A DNA stretch of 5,512 bases, taken from Planctomycetaceae bacterium (GTDB taxonomy: Bacteria; Planctomycetota; Planctomycetia; Pirellulales; UBA1268). Of the stretch, positions 1 through 5,512 are shown piece after piece. Within the stretch, counting starts at the first letter, position 1. Each line of letters opens with the position of its first letter. The translations under genes and the position numbers were made by a program. The DNA is taken from assembly GCA_947453875.1 (NCBI GenBank), contig CANGIH010000199.1:1-5512 (forward strand). The letters run 5' to 3'. The notes beneath the pieces were generated by a model that had not been told where the DNA came from, searched no databases, and saw only the letters and a program-made list of their open reading frames with translations.

Positions 1-538
1 GGACTCCCTGCCGGCGCACGCGCAGCGCATTCCCCGACACCTTTTTCATTTCCTGCGGCGACGATCCTGGCACCGCGAGCACCAGGTCGCTCGTCCCCTG
101 CCGCGACACCGGGAGCCCAAAAGCGGCAAACTCCCCCACCAGCGGATCGAGCATCGCCCGATGAATCCGCTCCACCGCAGGCACCCCTTCCGGATGGGGC
201 GTGACCACCGACCACATCAGGCAGCCCGGCCCGAGGATCACCGTCGCCCCGCCGCTCGGCCGGCGGAGGATCGGCACACCAGCCCCCCGGCAGGCCGCCA
301 CATCGACTTCCTCCTCCACCCGACTCGACGATCCCACCACCACCACCGGACGCTCCGCCATCCAGGTGCGCACCACGGGCACGCTTCGCGTTCCCTCATG
401 CGCCTCTTCCAGGAGCGCCTCGTCGAGTGCCAGCGACGTCATCACCTCCTTGGCGGCGATATCGCCCCCACCCTCCACGAGCCAGAGGGACGCGTGTGGA
501 GCGGATGGCAAAGGGGGGAGTCGCGCGTCGGCAGGCAT
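1..538 (-). CDS. Lipoate-protein ligase A family protein (C-terminus beyond window)
   Basis: This enzyme family (BPL/LplA/LipB fold) attaches lipoate or octanoate to lysines of 2-oxoacid dehydrogenase E2 subunits or GcvH in the cytoplasm. Reading leftwards from ATG at 538, the frame stays open to base 1 and gives 179 residues. Visible family marks are RRPSGG at residues 92-97 followed by GPGCLMWSVV (103-112), which is the adenylate/lipoyl-binding block; GTSDL at 148-152; and KKVSGNA at 165-171, where K166 matches the catalytic lysine of the K-[IVF]-SGN motif. Family proteins usually have about 230-340 residues, so the C-terminal part is missing only because of the window edge. ATG 538 has no clear Shine-Dalgarno site. 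The frame stays open upstream to a TGA at 650-652 with a GTG at 616, so a start 26 codons earlier is possible. The third glycine of the usual SGGGA is alanine here, which I remember as common in planctomycete homologues. Whether lipoate, octanoate or another acyl group is the substrate cannot be read from this fragment. Confidence 0.86.
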   Translation of the reverse strand, partial: MPADARLPPLPSAPHASLWLVEGGGDIAAKEVMTSLALDEALLEEAHEGTRSVPVVRTWMAERPVVVVGSSSRVEEEVDVAACRGAGVPILRRPSGGATVILGPGCLMWSVVTPHPEGVPAVERIHRAMLDPLVGEFAAFGLPVSRQGTSDLVLAVPGSSPQEMKKVSGNALRVRRQGV

Positions 539-696
539 GGCGGAATCGATGTCGGAAGGGGGAAGCAAGGCATGGTCGGACGACGAATCAGAACGAACCG
601 GCCCGGAAAAGGCCACCGGCAGGCCGCCCGCTGCAGCGGTGTATAACTGTCAGGCGATTCGATCATCCGCCCCACTCCCGATGCCGACCGCCCCCC
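539..696. other. Divergent intergenic region between ligase and HEAT-repeat gene
   Basis: These 158 bases separate two genes that point away from each other, so promoters for both should lie here. The only clear AT-containing element is the TATAAC box at 642-647. No repeat, RNA gene or convincing small gene is visible. If the ligase starts at GTG 616, the real gap would shrink to about 80 bases. Confidence 0.6.
642..647 (+). promoter_or_regulatory. Possible -10 box for the HEAT-repeat gene
   Basis: TATAAC matches the sigma-70 -10 consensus at five of six positions and is the only such box in an otherwise GC-rich gap, 49 bases before the ATG at 697. No TTGACA-like -35 box is seen 16-18 bases upstream. 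On the opposite strand the same bases read TATACA, so it could instead serve the ligase gene. Confidence 0.33.
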
Positions 697-1740
697 ATGG
701 CCGCTGACCCCTCCGCCTCCGCTGATCTTCCCCCCTCCGCTGCCCCGAAGCTGCCGGTGTCGCCCGACCAGTTCCTCCCGCCGGTCGAGCCGCCAAGCGC
801 GGGATTTCTCGTGCAGCTGTTTCTCGTGCCGGGGCTGATCGTGGCGATCATCGTCGGGGTGTGGCTCACATTTCACTGGCTTGCCCACCTCGGGCAGGAT
901 CCACAGGCCTACGTCCGTACGCTCCGCCGCGACAACGAGGGTCGCTGGCAGGCGGCCCTCAACCTCGCCAACGATCTCCGTGGCCCGGGAGGCGCCACCC
1001 TCAAAGCCGACGACGCGCTCGCCAGCGAACTCGGCCGGATCCTCGAGGATGAGGCAAAGAGCGGCCGCACCGGCGAGCAGTCGCAGATGCTCCGCGTCTA
1101 TCTCTGCCGGGCCCTCGGCGAGTTCACCACCCCGAAGGCGCTGGCCCCGCTCGTGGCGAGTTGCTCTGATTCCGCCAGCCCGCAGGTGGCGCGAGCCGCC
1201 GTTGAGGCCATCGCCGTGCTTGCCACCAGCCTGACCGCTTCCGGGCAACTTCCTGAGGGGGCCGATCTGGCCGGAGCCGTCGTCGCCGCTTCACGATCGG
1301 AGGACGCGGGGCTGCGGTCGGCCGCTGCCTTCACGCTCGGTGTCGTCGGGAAGCGTGTCGCAGGGCCGGCCGTCGATCGGCTCGGCAATCTGCTTGGTGA
1401 TACCAGTGACGATGTCCGCTACAACGCCGCGCTCGCGCTGGCCCGGCTTGGCAGCGACACCTCCCTCGACACCCTCGGCGAGATGCTCTCCCTCCCCGAT
1501 GAGCCGGCCCCCGCCCCCTCGGCCCGCGACGATGTCGCGCAGTCGAATCGCTACAAGCGGGCGCTCGTGGTCCTCAACGCGCTGCGTGGCCTGGCGCTGC
1601 TTGTCGATGCCACCGGTGCACCGCTCCCGGAGGGGATCGTCGCCAAGGTGAAGTCGCTCGCCGCCGACCCCGTCTCCGATGTCCGCGCCGGGGTCACCGC
1701 CCTCGAGACGAAGCTCGCCCGGCTCTCCGGCGGCGCCTGA
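697..1740 (+). CDS. Membrane-anchored HEAT-repeat protein
   Basis: This 347-residue protein has a Pro/Ala-rich N-terminal tail (1-35), one hydrophobic segment at about 37-62 (FLVQLFLVPGLIVAIIVGVW onward) and a soluble helical part. The helical part contains HEAT-like units around 160-176 (QVARAAVEAIAVLA), 205-222 (GLRSAAAFTLGVVGKRV) and 239-252 (DVRYNAALALARLG), plus a last one near the C-terminus (DVRAGVTALETKLARL). HEAT repeats form protein-binding solenoids, so a scaffolding or adaptor role at the membrane is likely, but the partner is unknown. No catalytic motif is seen. I chose ATG 697 because it places the membrane segment near the N-terminus as in similar proteins. The frame is open back to 427, but that extension is Arg/Pro-rich and unlike protein. 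No Shine-Dalgarno site precedes 697. It is convergent with the AroE-like gene and divergent from the ligase, so it is probably transcribed alone. I recall single-helix HEAT proteins of this design from planctomycetes, but cannot name a function. Confidence 0.82.
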   Translation: MAADPSASADLPPSAAPKLPVSPDQFLPPVEPPSAGFLVQLFLVPGLIVAIIVGVWLTFHWLAHLGQDPQAYVRTLRRDNEGRWQAALNLANDLRGPGGATLKADDALASELGRILEDEAKSGRTGEQSQMLRVYLCRALGEFTTPKALAPLVASCSDSASPQVARAAVEAIAVLATSLTASGQLPEGADLAGAVVAASRSEDAGLRSAAAFTLGVVGKRVAGPAVDRLGNLLGDTSDDVRYNAALALARLGSDTSLDTLGEMLSLPDEPAPAPSARDDVAQSNRYKRALVVLNALRGLALLVDATGAPLPEGIVAKVKSLAADPVSDVRAGVTALETKLARLSGGA

Positions 1741-1749
1741 AGGTCCCGG

Positions 1750-1766
1750 GGGGCTCGGTCGGCCCC
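1750..1766. terminator. GC stem-loop in the 30-base convergent gap
   Basis: GGGGC (1750-1754) can pair with GCCCC (1762-1766) around a 7-base loop. An alternative pairing is CTCGG (1754-1758) with CCGAG (1765-1769). It sits between the stop codons of two convergent genes, where a shared terminator would be expected, but there is no T-run on either side, so it is not a standard intrinsic terminator. Confidence 0.28.
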
Positions 1767-1770
1767 GAGA

Positions 1771-2604
1771 TCAGGCGCTGAGGAAGTCCTCGAGCGCCTC
1801 GCGAAGCATGTCGGGATCGGGCTCGCTGCCGGTGAGCACCTGGAAGTCGATGGCGGTCTTCTCGACATGCACCTCGAGGCCGTCGATCACGCAACCGCCC
1901 GCTTTCTGGGTGGCTGCCACGAGCGCCGACGGCTGCTCGATCAACTCCGTGTCGGCCACGACCAGATCCGATCGCAGGCCCCCAAAATGGCTGCGCGGCT
2001 CATCGGCCCGTCGTGAGGCGACGACGATCCCCACCCGCTCCGGGATCGCGATCGTCGCCTCGAAGGGAAGCGGGGTGATCTCGACCTCGGTGTCGAGATC
2101 GCGAAGGGCCTCGATCAGCGTCACCGCCGACTCGGGGGCCCGGTCGGTGACGATGATTTCCGCCACGCCGGCAAGCGCCAGCTCCAGGGCCGTGGCCCGA
2201 CCGGTCGGGCCCGCCCCGGCCAGGAGGAGCCGCGCCCCTGAAAGCTCGGCGTGGGACCGGAGGGCCTCGACGACGCCGCGGCCGTCGGTCATGTGGCCGA
2301 AAAGCCCGTCGGCCTTGCGCTCGATCAGGCTCGCCGCGCCTGCGAACCGCGCTGCCGGAGAAGCGTGGGCCAGGGTGGGCATCACCAAGTGTTCGAGCGG
2401 GCCTGAGAGGAGGCAGCCGCGGAACCCCATCGCATCGACGCCACCGATCGCCTCGGCGAGCCTGTCGGCGGCGACATCGACCGTGAGGAACCGCCAGTCG
2501 AGCCCGGCAGCGGCGATCGCGCGCTCGAAGAGATACTGGGCCGGATTGCCCGCGGCCGGGCAGCCGAGCAGAGCGACGATTTCCTGAAGTGCGGGACTGG
2601 TCAT
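1771..2604 (-). CDS. Shikimate dehydrogenase (AroE)-like oxidoreductase with altered active site
   Basis: The 277-residue length and domain order fit the shikimate/quinate dehydrogenase family: an N-terminal substrate domain (about 1-105) and a Rossmann domain with GAGPTG at 130-135. Other family marks are GFRG (60-63), MTDGRG (105-110, matching NTDGxG with the catalytic aspartate as D107) and the C-terminal TG (258-259). AroE reduces 3-dehydroshikimate with NADPH in aromatic amino acid synthesis. Here the residues that hold shikimate are changed: the SxS pair aligns with N20 and A22, NVTxPxK aligns with LLSGPLE so the catalytic lysine becomes E71, the Asn of GAVNT becomes S92, the Asn of NTD becomes M105, and the late Gln becomes K249. 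D154 follows the second Rossmann strand where NADP-specific members have NRT, which hints at NAD. A true shikimate dehydrogenase activity is therefore doubtful. ATG 2604 gives a family-like N-terminus; an ATG at 2640 adds 12 unlikely residues. The stop lies 30 bases from the convergent HEAT gene, and the TPR gene lies 91 bases upstream on the same strand. Fold assignment is firm; substrate is unknown. Confidence 0.82.
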   Translation of the reverse strand: MTSPALQEIVALLGCPAAGNPAQYLFERAIAAAGLDWRFLTVDVAADRLAEAIGGVDAMGFRGCLLSGPLEHLVMPTLAHASPAARFAGAASLIERKADGLFGHMTDGRGVVEALRSHAELSGARLLLAGAGPTGRATALELALAGVAEIIVTDRAPESAVTLIEALRDLDTEVEITPLPFEATIAIPERVGIVVASRRADEPRSHFGGLRSDLVVADTELIEQPSALVAATQKAGGCVIDGLEVHVEKTAIDFQVLTGSEPDPDMLREALEDFLSA

Positions 2605-2673
2605 GCCCCAATCAGAACCGATCGTCGCACCGGGAGGCAAATCGAGTCCATGGCGACGTTGGCAACCGCGCCG

Positions 2674-2695
2674 TCAGGGGGCGGAAGAACCCTGA
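2674..2695 (-). other. Stem-loop directly after the TPR stop codon
   Basis: Read on the minus strand, TCAGGG begins at the base after the TGA stop (2698-2696) and pairs with CCCTGA after a 10-base loop, giving a perfect 6-bp stem. There is no following T-run, so it may be a weak attenuator, an mRNA 3' protection stem, or chance. If it stopped transcription, the AroE-like gene would need its own promoter in the remaining 70 bases. Confidence 0.27.
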
Positions 2696-3259
2696 TCAGA
2701 CCGCCAAATGGGTCGCGGCGACGAACCGAGGGTCGCTGCGGATCGGATCGAAATCCTTCTCCGCCTCGCTCAATTCGCGGTACCGATGATCGAGGGTGAT
2801 CGCCCGGGTGAGGTGCTCGACGGCCGTGGGGGCATCTCCGGAGAGGGAGAGATAGCAGGCGAGGTTGTAGTGGAGGATCGCCTGCTCCGGCGCCGACTCC
2901 AGCGCCCGCCGCAACGAGTCCATCGCCTCCGGCAGACGGTCGAGCCGCTTCAGGCACCATCCCATGCCGAGCCAGGCCTCCACCCTCTGAGGGTCGCGCT
3001 CCACCACGGCCGACAGCGGCGTGATCGCCTCCTGCCAACGCCCCAGCGCCCGCAACGCCTCGCCAGCGAGGAGCTGCGCCATCGGCGAGGAACGGGACGC
3101 ATCGGGCAGGCCATCAAGCGCCTCCAGGGCACGGACAAGCAGCCGGGCTGCCGATGGCGGGACCGGCTTGTCGGTCTCCACCAGCAACTCACCCAACTCG
3201 ATGTAGCCAGCAGCGTGTCGCAGGATCGCCTGTTGGCGAAGCCGTGACAAATCGGTCAT
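2696..3259 (-). CDS. TPR-repeat protein
   Basis: This 187-residue protein has no signal peptide or membrane segment and is probably cytoplasmic. It carries TPR-type helical pairs: about 60-90 (AGEALRALGRWQEAI), 94-124 (AWLGMGWCLKRLDRLPEAM) and 128-157 (LHYNLACYLSLSGDAPTAV). The consensus positions W/LG.Y/A..A are largely kept. TPR units bind peptides or partner proteins, so an adaptor or co-chaperone-like role is likely; no enzyme motif is seen. The C-terminal block EKDFDPIRSDPRF (167-179) resembles the 'last TPR plus D-x-D-P-x-R-x-DPRF' ending that I recall in many bacterial TPR proteins, planctomycete ones among them. ATG 3259 is supported by GAGGAG (3268-3273) eight bases upstream. The frame stays open to 3562, but that stretch is low-quality and lies in the regulatory gap. 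It is divergent from the large membrane protein gene and lies upstream of the AroE-like gene on the same strand, possibly as a two-gene operon. Confidence 0.86.
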   Translation of the reverse strand: MTDLSRLRQQAILRHAAGYIELGELLVETDKPVPPSAARLLVRALEALDGLPDASRSSPMAQLLAGEALRALGRWQEAITPLSAVVERDPQRVEAWLGMGWCLKRLDRLPEAMDSLRRALESAPEQAILHYNLACYLSLSGDAPTAVEHLTRAITLDHRYRELSEAEKDFDPIRSDPRFVAATHLAV

Positions 3260-3267
3260 CGGGAAGG

Positions 3268-3273
3268 CTCCTC
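3268..3273 (-). promoter_or_regulatory. Shine-Dalgarno site of the TPR gene
   Basis: GAGGAG on the minus strand, eight bases before ATG 3259. It is the strongest ribosome binding site in the window and decides this start against the open in-frame extension upstream. Confidence 0.75.
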
Positions 3274-3324
3274 GGGGCCCCGGATCCTCTCGGCCCACTA
3301 TCACTCCATCCACTCCAATCCCAT

Positions 3325-3330
3325 CGTATA
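3325..3330 (-). promoter_or_regulatory. Possible -10 box for the TPR gene
   Basis: On the minus strand the bases read TATACG followed by AT, 66 bases before ATG 3259. This is a fair match to a sigma-70 -10 box in a GC-rich genome. No good -35 box is seen 16-18 bases upstream. Confidence 0.3.
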
Positions 3331-3370
3331 CGTCTGCCACCCCGGGAAGGATCGCAGGATTCCGTCCAAC

Positions 3371-3411
3371 CCTGGAAAGCCAGGCAAAATCGGGGGTTTT
3401 CGATTTTTTTT
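3371..3411 (+). terminator. Paired stem-loops ending in a T8 run
   Basis: CCTGG (3371-3375) pairs with CCAGG (3380-3384) around AAAG. Immediately after, AAAATCG (3386-3392) pairs perfectly with CGATTTT (3401-3407) around an 8-base loop, and the T-run continues to 3411. On the plus strand this has the shape of an intrinsic terminator, although the stem is AT-rich and therefore weak. No gene ends upstream on the plus strand, so if it works it would end an antisense or leader transcript before the membrane protein gene. It could equally be an AT-rich promoter element. Confidence 0.35.
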
Positions 3412-3480
3412 GCAGGCCGGCACGAAATTTCCGCCCGGCGCCCACTCCTTCTCTTGGAGGGCACGATGTGCGGCAGGCCC

Positions 3481-3504
3481 GATTCCTGGAACCGATTCCT
3501 GGAA
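3481..3504. repeat. Tandem 11-base repeat GATTCCTGGAA, possible operator
   Basis: Two perfect copies of GATTCCTGGAA lie at 3481-3491 and 3494-3504, a 13-base period. Each contains the near-palindrome TTCC-T-GGAA. The pair lies 76 bases before the ATG of the large membrane protein gene, so it is a plausible binding site for a regulator. The regulator is unknown, and chance duplication is possible. Confidence 0.45.
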
Positions 3505-3567
3505 ATGGATACGCCAGGCACGCCGGTTCGTTTCGCCAAGCCCTGACCACTCGTATTTCCATGATCC

Positions 3568-3572
3568 GGAAG
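3568..3572 (+). promoter_or_regulatory. Shine-Dalgarno site of the large membrane protein gene
   Basis: GGAAG seven bases before ATG 3580. It supports this start over the out-of-frame ATG at 3561. Confidence 0.6.
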
Positions 3573-3579
3573 CCAACCG

Positions 3580-5512
3580 ATGCGTCTCACCCTGCGGACC
3601 CTGCTTGCCTGGATCGATGGCGTGCTGCCCCCCGACGAGCAGCGGACCCTCGGCGGAAAGGTCGACTCCAGTCCGGTGGCGAGGCAACTCGTCGATCGGA
3701 TCGAGGCCGCGGTTCACAATCCCCAACTCGCCGCACCCCGCGTCGATGCCAAAGGGCTCGGCGGGGATCCCGGCACGGTGGCCGAATACCTCGACAACAC
3801 CCTCCCCGTCGATCGGCTCGAGGCCTTCGAGCGGATCTGCCTTGAATCGGACATGCACCTGGCCGAGGTGGCCGCCTGCCACTCGATGCTCGCCGAAGTG
3901 GCACGCGATCCGAGTGTCCTGCCGCCGCTCGACGCCGCCCACCGCCGCCGGCTCCTTGAGTCGATGCAGCACCGCATCGCCGCTACGAGGATGCCTTCGC
4001 TGCCCGAGCGAGGTGCGTCCATGCCTGTCAGTCATGGGCACCCGATTCCTGGCCGGGGGGCGATCGACACCGGCACCGCCGGCCGGCCTGACGCGAGGCC
4101 GGTCAGTGCGACGAAGGTTTCCGTGGGGCAGGCCCGCCGCACGCCGTGGGCGGCCTGGGTGCTGGCCGGTTCGGCGCTGCTGCTGCTGGCCATCCTCGCC
4201 GCGCTGTTTGCGCAGTCGGTCGGCGCGTTTCGCCGCCCCGCCAATCAGGCAGACAGGCTCACCGGGGAGGCGGACCGAGAAGGGGGAATGCGAGCCGATG
4301 AGCTTGGCCCGGCGAATCCCCCTGCTGCTGCACCCCCGCCAGCCGGTGCCGGGACGGTCGATGATGGCGTGGCCGAACTGGCCGCCACCGTGCCTGGGGC
4401 CGGACCGGGAGATGGGGATGCCGTCGAGACCGATGTCGAGCCTGCGATCGAGGGGCAGATCGAGGGGCAGATCGAGGACGCGTTTCCCGACGTCGCGACA
4501 GGGGATGATCCTGCCGAAGGGCCTGGTGCTCCCGATGACGGGGAGCTTGCTGCCGCCACGACCGCGCCTGCCCCGGCCGCGGCGCCGCCTGCCGGCCCAC
4601 GGAAGGTGAGAGCAGGGGAGGCGCTGGCGATCGCCGCGGGGGTGCGCCCGCCCCGCGTTCCCGCCGGACCGGCTGCCGCCGGAGATGACGCGCCTCCCCG
4701 GACGCCGGACGCCGCTTTTGTCGCCGGCGACGTCGGGCTCGAAGGCGCGGGGGCCGCCCCAGCGGAAAGCCTCGGCTTCGTTGCCGCTGACGGTGTGCCC
4801 CTGAGGCATGTGATGGATGGCGACCGTGGATCCTGGGTGCCGATCGGGATCGGCGCGGCGCTCGGTGGGCGCGAAGAGCTTGTCATCCCCCCCGGGATGC
4901 ACCCGGAGCTCAATCTCGGTGGCATCTCGCTTCGTATCCTGCCTCGATCGCATGTTGTTCTCTCTGCGGCCGAGGATGGAATGCCGCGGGTGGAGGTGCT
5001 CCACGGACGGATCGTGGCCAGGGCGGCCCGCGCCGATGCCCGGCTGGGGATCCGTGCCGGCGGGATCGATGCCACGATCACCGCCGGCCTCGACGGGGCG
5101 GTCGCCGCCGAGACGGCGCATGCGTGGCACCCGGGGCTCGGCGATCAGGCCGTGCCGATCCAGGCGACGGTGCTCGCGGTCACCAAGCCCCTTCACATGG
5201 CCGTCGCCACGGGGGCTCCCGCCACGGTGACGGAGGCCGACTTCCCAGCCAGGAGCGGGCTGGTGGTGGAGTCGCCCGGCGAGCTGCGGCGAGACACGAT
5301 CAGGCTCGATCGGCTCCCGGCGTGGACGACCGGTGGCGAACGGATCGACCCGCTCGAGCGAAACGCGACGGAGGCCTTCGCATCACGGCTCGCCGGTCTC
5401 CCGCCGGGGAACGATCCCGGCGCGGGGCTCGAGCAAGTGCTGCTCGCGATGGCGATCGATCGCCGTGTCGAGAATCGGGTCTTCGCTGCCGGCACGTATG
5501 CGTTGCTGGGGA
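3580..5512 (+). CDS. Planctomycete-type membrane protein with anti-sigma-like repeats and FecR-like domain (partial)
   Basis: The frame is open from ATG 3580 to the window end, giving 644 residues without a stop. Order of parts: two similar N-terminal units, 9-41 (LAWIDGVLPPD...) and 67-107 (VAEYLDNTLPVD...), which resemble the YLDGELxxxE start of zinc-finger anti-sigma domains; a low-complexity stretch; one transmembrane helix at about 190-211; an Ala/Pro/acidic linker (about 220-390); then a beta-rich FecR-like region (about 398-530). That region shows WVPI at 421, IPPGMHPELNLGG around 438-450 and an HGRIV strand at 475-479. A helical tail (about 575-644) follows. The second unit has C87, H93, C100 and H101, but not a clean H-x3-C-x2-C zinc site; the first has no Cys. 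The layout suggests an N-in/C-out sensor whose cytoplasmic part binds a sigma factor or other partner, but no sigma gene is adjacent in this window. I remember proteins opening MRLTLRTLLAYLDD as widespread in planctomycetes without a known function. The family link is fairly sure; the anti-sigma role is inference. Confidence 0.78.
   Translation, partial: MRLTLRTLLAWIDGVLPPDEQRTLGGKVDSSPVARQLVDRIEAAVHNPQLAAPRVDAKGLGGDPGTVAEYLDNTLPVDRLEAFERICLESDMHLAEVAACHSMLAEVARDPSVLPPLDAAHRRRLLESMQHRIAATRMPSLPERGASMPVSHGHPIPGRGAIDTGTAGRPDARPVSATKVSVGQARRTPWAAWVLAGSALLLLAILAALFAQSVGAFRRPANQADRLTGEADREGGMRADELGPANPPAAAPPPAGAGTVDDGVAELAATVPGAGPGDGDAVETDVEPAIEGQIEGQIEDAFPDVATGDDPAEGPGAPDDGELAAATTAPAPAAAPPAGPRKVRAGEALAIAAGVRPPRVPAGPAAAGDDAPPRTPDAAFVAGDVGLEGAGAAPAESLGFVAADGVPLRHVMDGDRGSWVPIGIGAALGGREELVIPPGMHPELNLGGISLRILPRSHVVLSAAEDGMPRVEVLHGRIVARAARADARLGIRAGGIDATITAGLDGAVAAETAHAWHPGLGDQAVPIQATVLAVTKPLHMAVATGAPATVTEADFPARSGLVVESPGELRRDTIRLDRLPAWTTGGERIDPLERNATEAFASRLAGLPPGNDPGAGLEQVLLAMAIDRRVENRVFAAGTYALLG
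4447..4476 (+). repeat. 12-base tandem repeat inside the linker
   Basis: ATCGAGGGGCAG occurs twice in succession (4447-4458, 4459-4470), and ATCGAG begins a third copy (4471-4476), encoding IEGQIEGQIE. It keeps the reading frame and lies in the acidic linker after the membrane helix, so copy-number changes would only alter linker length. Confidence 0.8.

Larger units (their letters stand above)
3260..3579. other. 320-base divergent intergenic region
   Basis: This is the longest gap without a credible gene. It separates the TPR gene (minus) from the large membrane protein gene (plus) and is lower in GC than the flanks in its middle part. It holds a TATACG box facing the TPR gene, a short CCTGG/CCAGG hairpin, an AT stem-loop ending in T8, and a tandem 11-base repeat. 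Reading frames cross it on both strands, but none has a start, binding site or composition that looks coding. A small RNA could be hidden here, but I see no recognisable fold. Confidence 0.65.

Noticed and set aside
427..696. In-frame N-terminal extension of the HEAT-repeat protein
   Set aside because: The 90 extra residues are Arg/Pro/His-rich, overlap the ligase gene on the opposite strand, and would bury the membrane segment far from the N-terminus.
442..1248. 268-codon minus-strand frame across the ligase and HEAT genes
   Set aside because: It overlaps two well-supported genes in other frames and its translation is Gly/Arg-rich without family signals.
1679..2587. 302-codon plus-strand frame opposite the AroE-like gene
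   Set aside because: Ser/Arg/Ala-rich shadow translation with no recognisable motif; the minus strand carries clear Rossmann and AroE motifs.
3260..3562. In-frame N-terminal extension of the TPR protein
   Set aside because: GAGGAG at the correct distance supports ATG 3259. The extension crosses the stem-loops and the repeat and shows no protein-like pattern.
4447..4476. Possible CRISPR-like or regulatory repeat
   Set aside because: The units are directly adjacent without spacers, are only 12 bases long, and lie within a coding frame.
3301..5196. 631-codon open frame on the minus strand
   Set aside because: It lies antisense to the large membrane protein. Its translation is rich in Arg, Gly, Pro and His with no family pattern, while the plus-strand frame shows a membrane helix, internal repeats and a Shine-Dalgarno site.

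Overview
The window is GC-rich and densely coding, and it looks like chromosomal DNA from a planctomycete, probably of the Pirellulales type. I infer this from three things: the character of the proteins (a lipoate ligase with an RRPSGG/GPGCLMWSVV block, a membrane-anchored HEAT protein, and a TPR protein ending in a DFDPIRSDPRF-like tail), a long membrane protein starting MRLTLRTLLAWIDG that matches a family I remember from planctomycetes, and the wide spacing with weak Shine-Dalgarno sites. No RNA gene, CRISPR array, insertion sequence or phage gene is visible.

Layout. (1) Bases 1-538, minus strand: N-terminal 179 residues of a lipoate-protein ligase A family enzyme, cut by the window edge. 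(2) Bases 539-696: short divergent intergenic region with a TATAAC box. (3) Bases 697-1740, plus strand: a 347-residue membrane-anchored HEAT-repeat protein. (4) Bases 1741-1770: a 30-base convergent gap with a GC hairpin. (5) Bases 1771-2604, minus strand: a shikimate dehydrogenase (AroE) fold protein whose substrate-binding residues are nearly all replaced. (6) Bases 2696-3259, minus strand: a 187-residue TPR protein with a good Shine-Dalgarno site, probably co-transcribed with (5). (7) Bases 3260-3579: a 320-base divergent intergenic region with an AT stem-loop ending in T8 and a tandem GATTCCTGGAA repeat. (8) Bases 3580-5512, plus strand: at least 644 residues of a membrane protein with two anti-sigma-like N-terminal repeats, one transmembrane helix, a long Ala/Pro/acidic linker and a FecR-like beta domain. 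It runs off the window end.

How the genes work together. No single pathway links them. Lipoate ligase is a metabolic cofactor enzyme. The AroE-like protein is oxidoreductase-like with unknown substrate. The HEAT, TPR and anti-sigma/FecR-like proteins are scaffolding or envelope-sensing types common in planctomycetes. The most interesting items are the AroE paralogue with a rebuilt active site and the anti-sigma-like/FecR-like protein, which has no sigma-factor gene beside it in this window but does have a repeat-bearing divergent promoter region.
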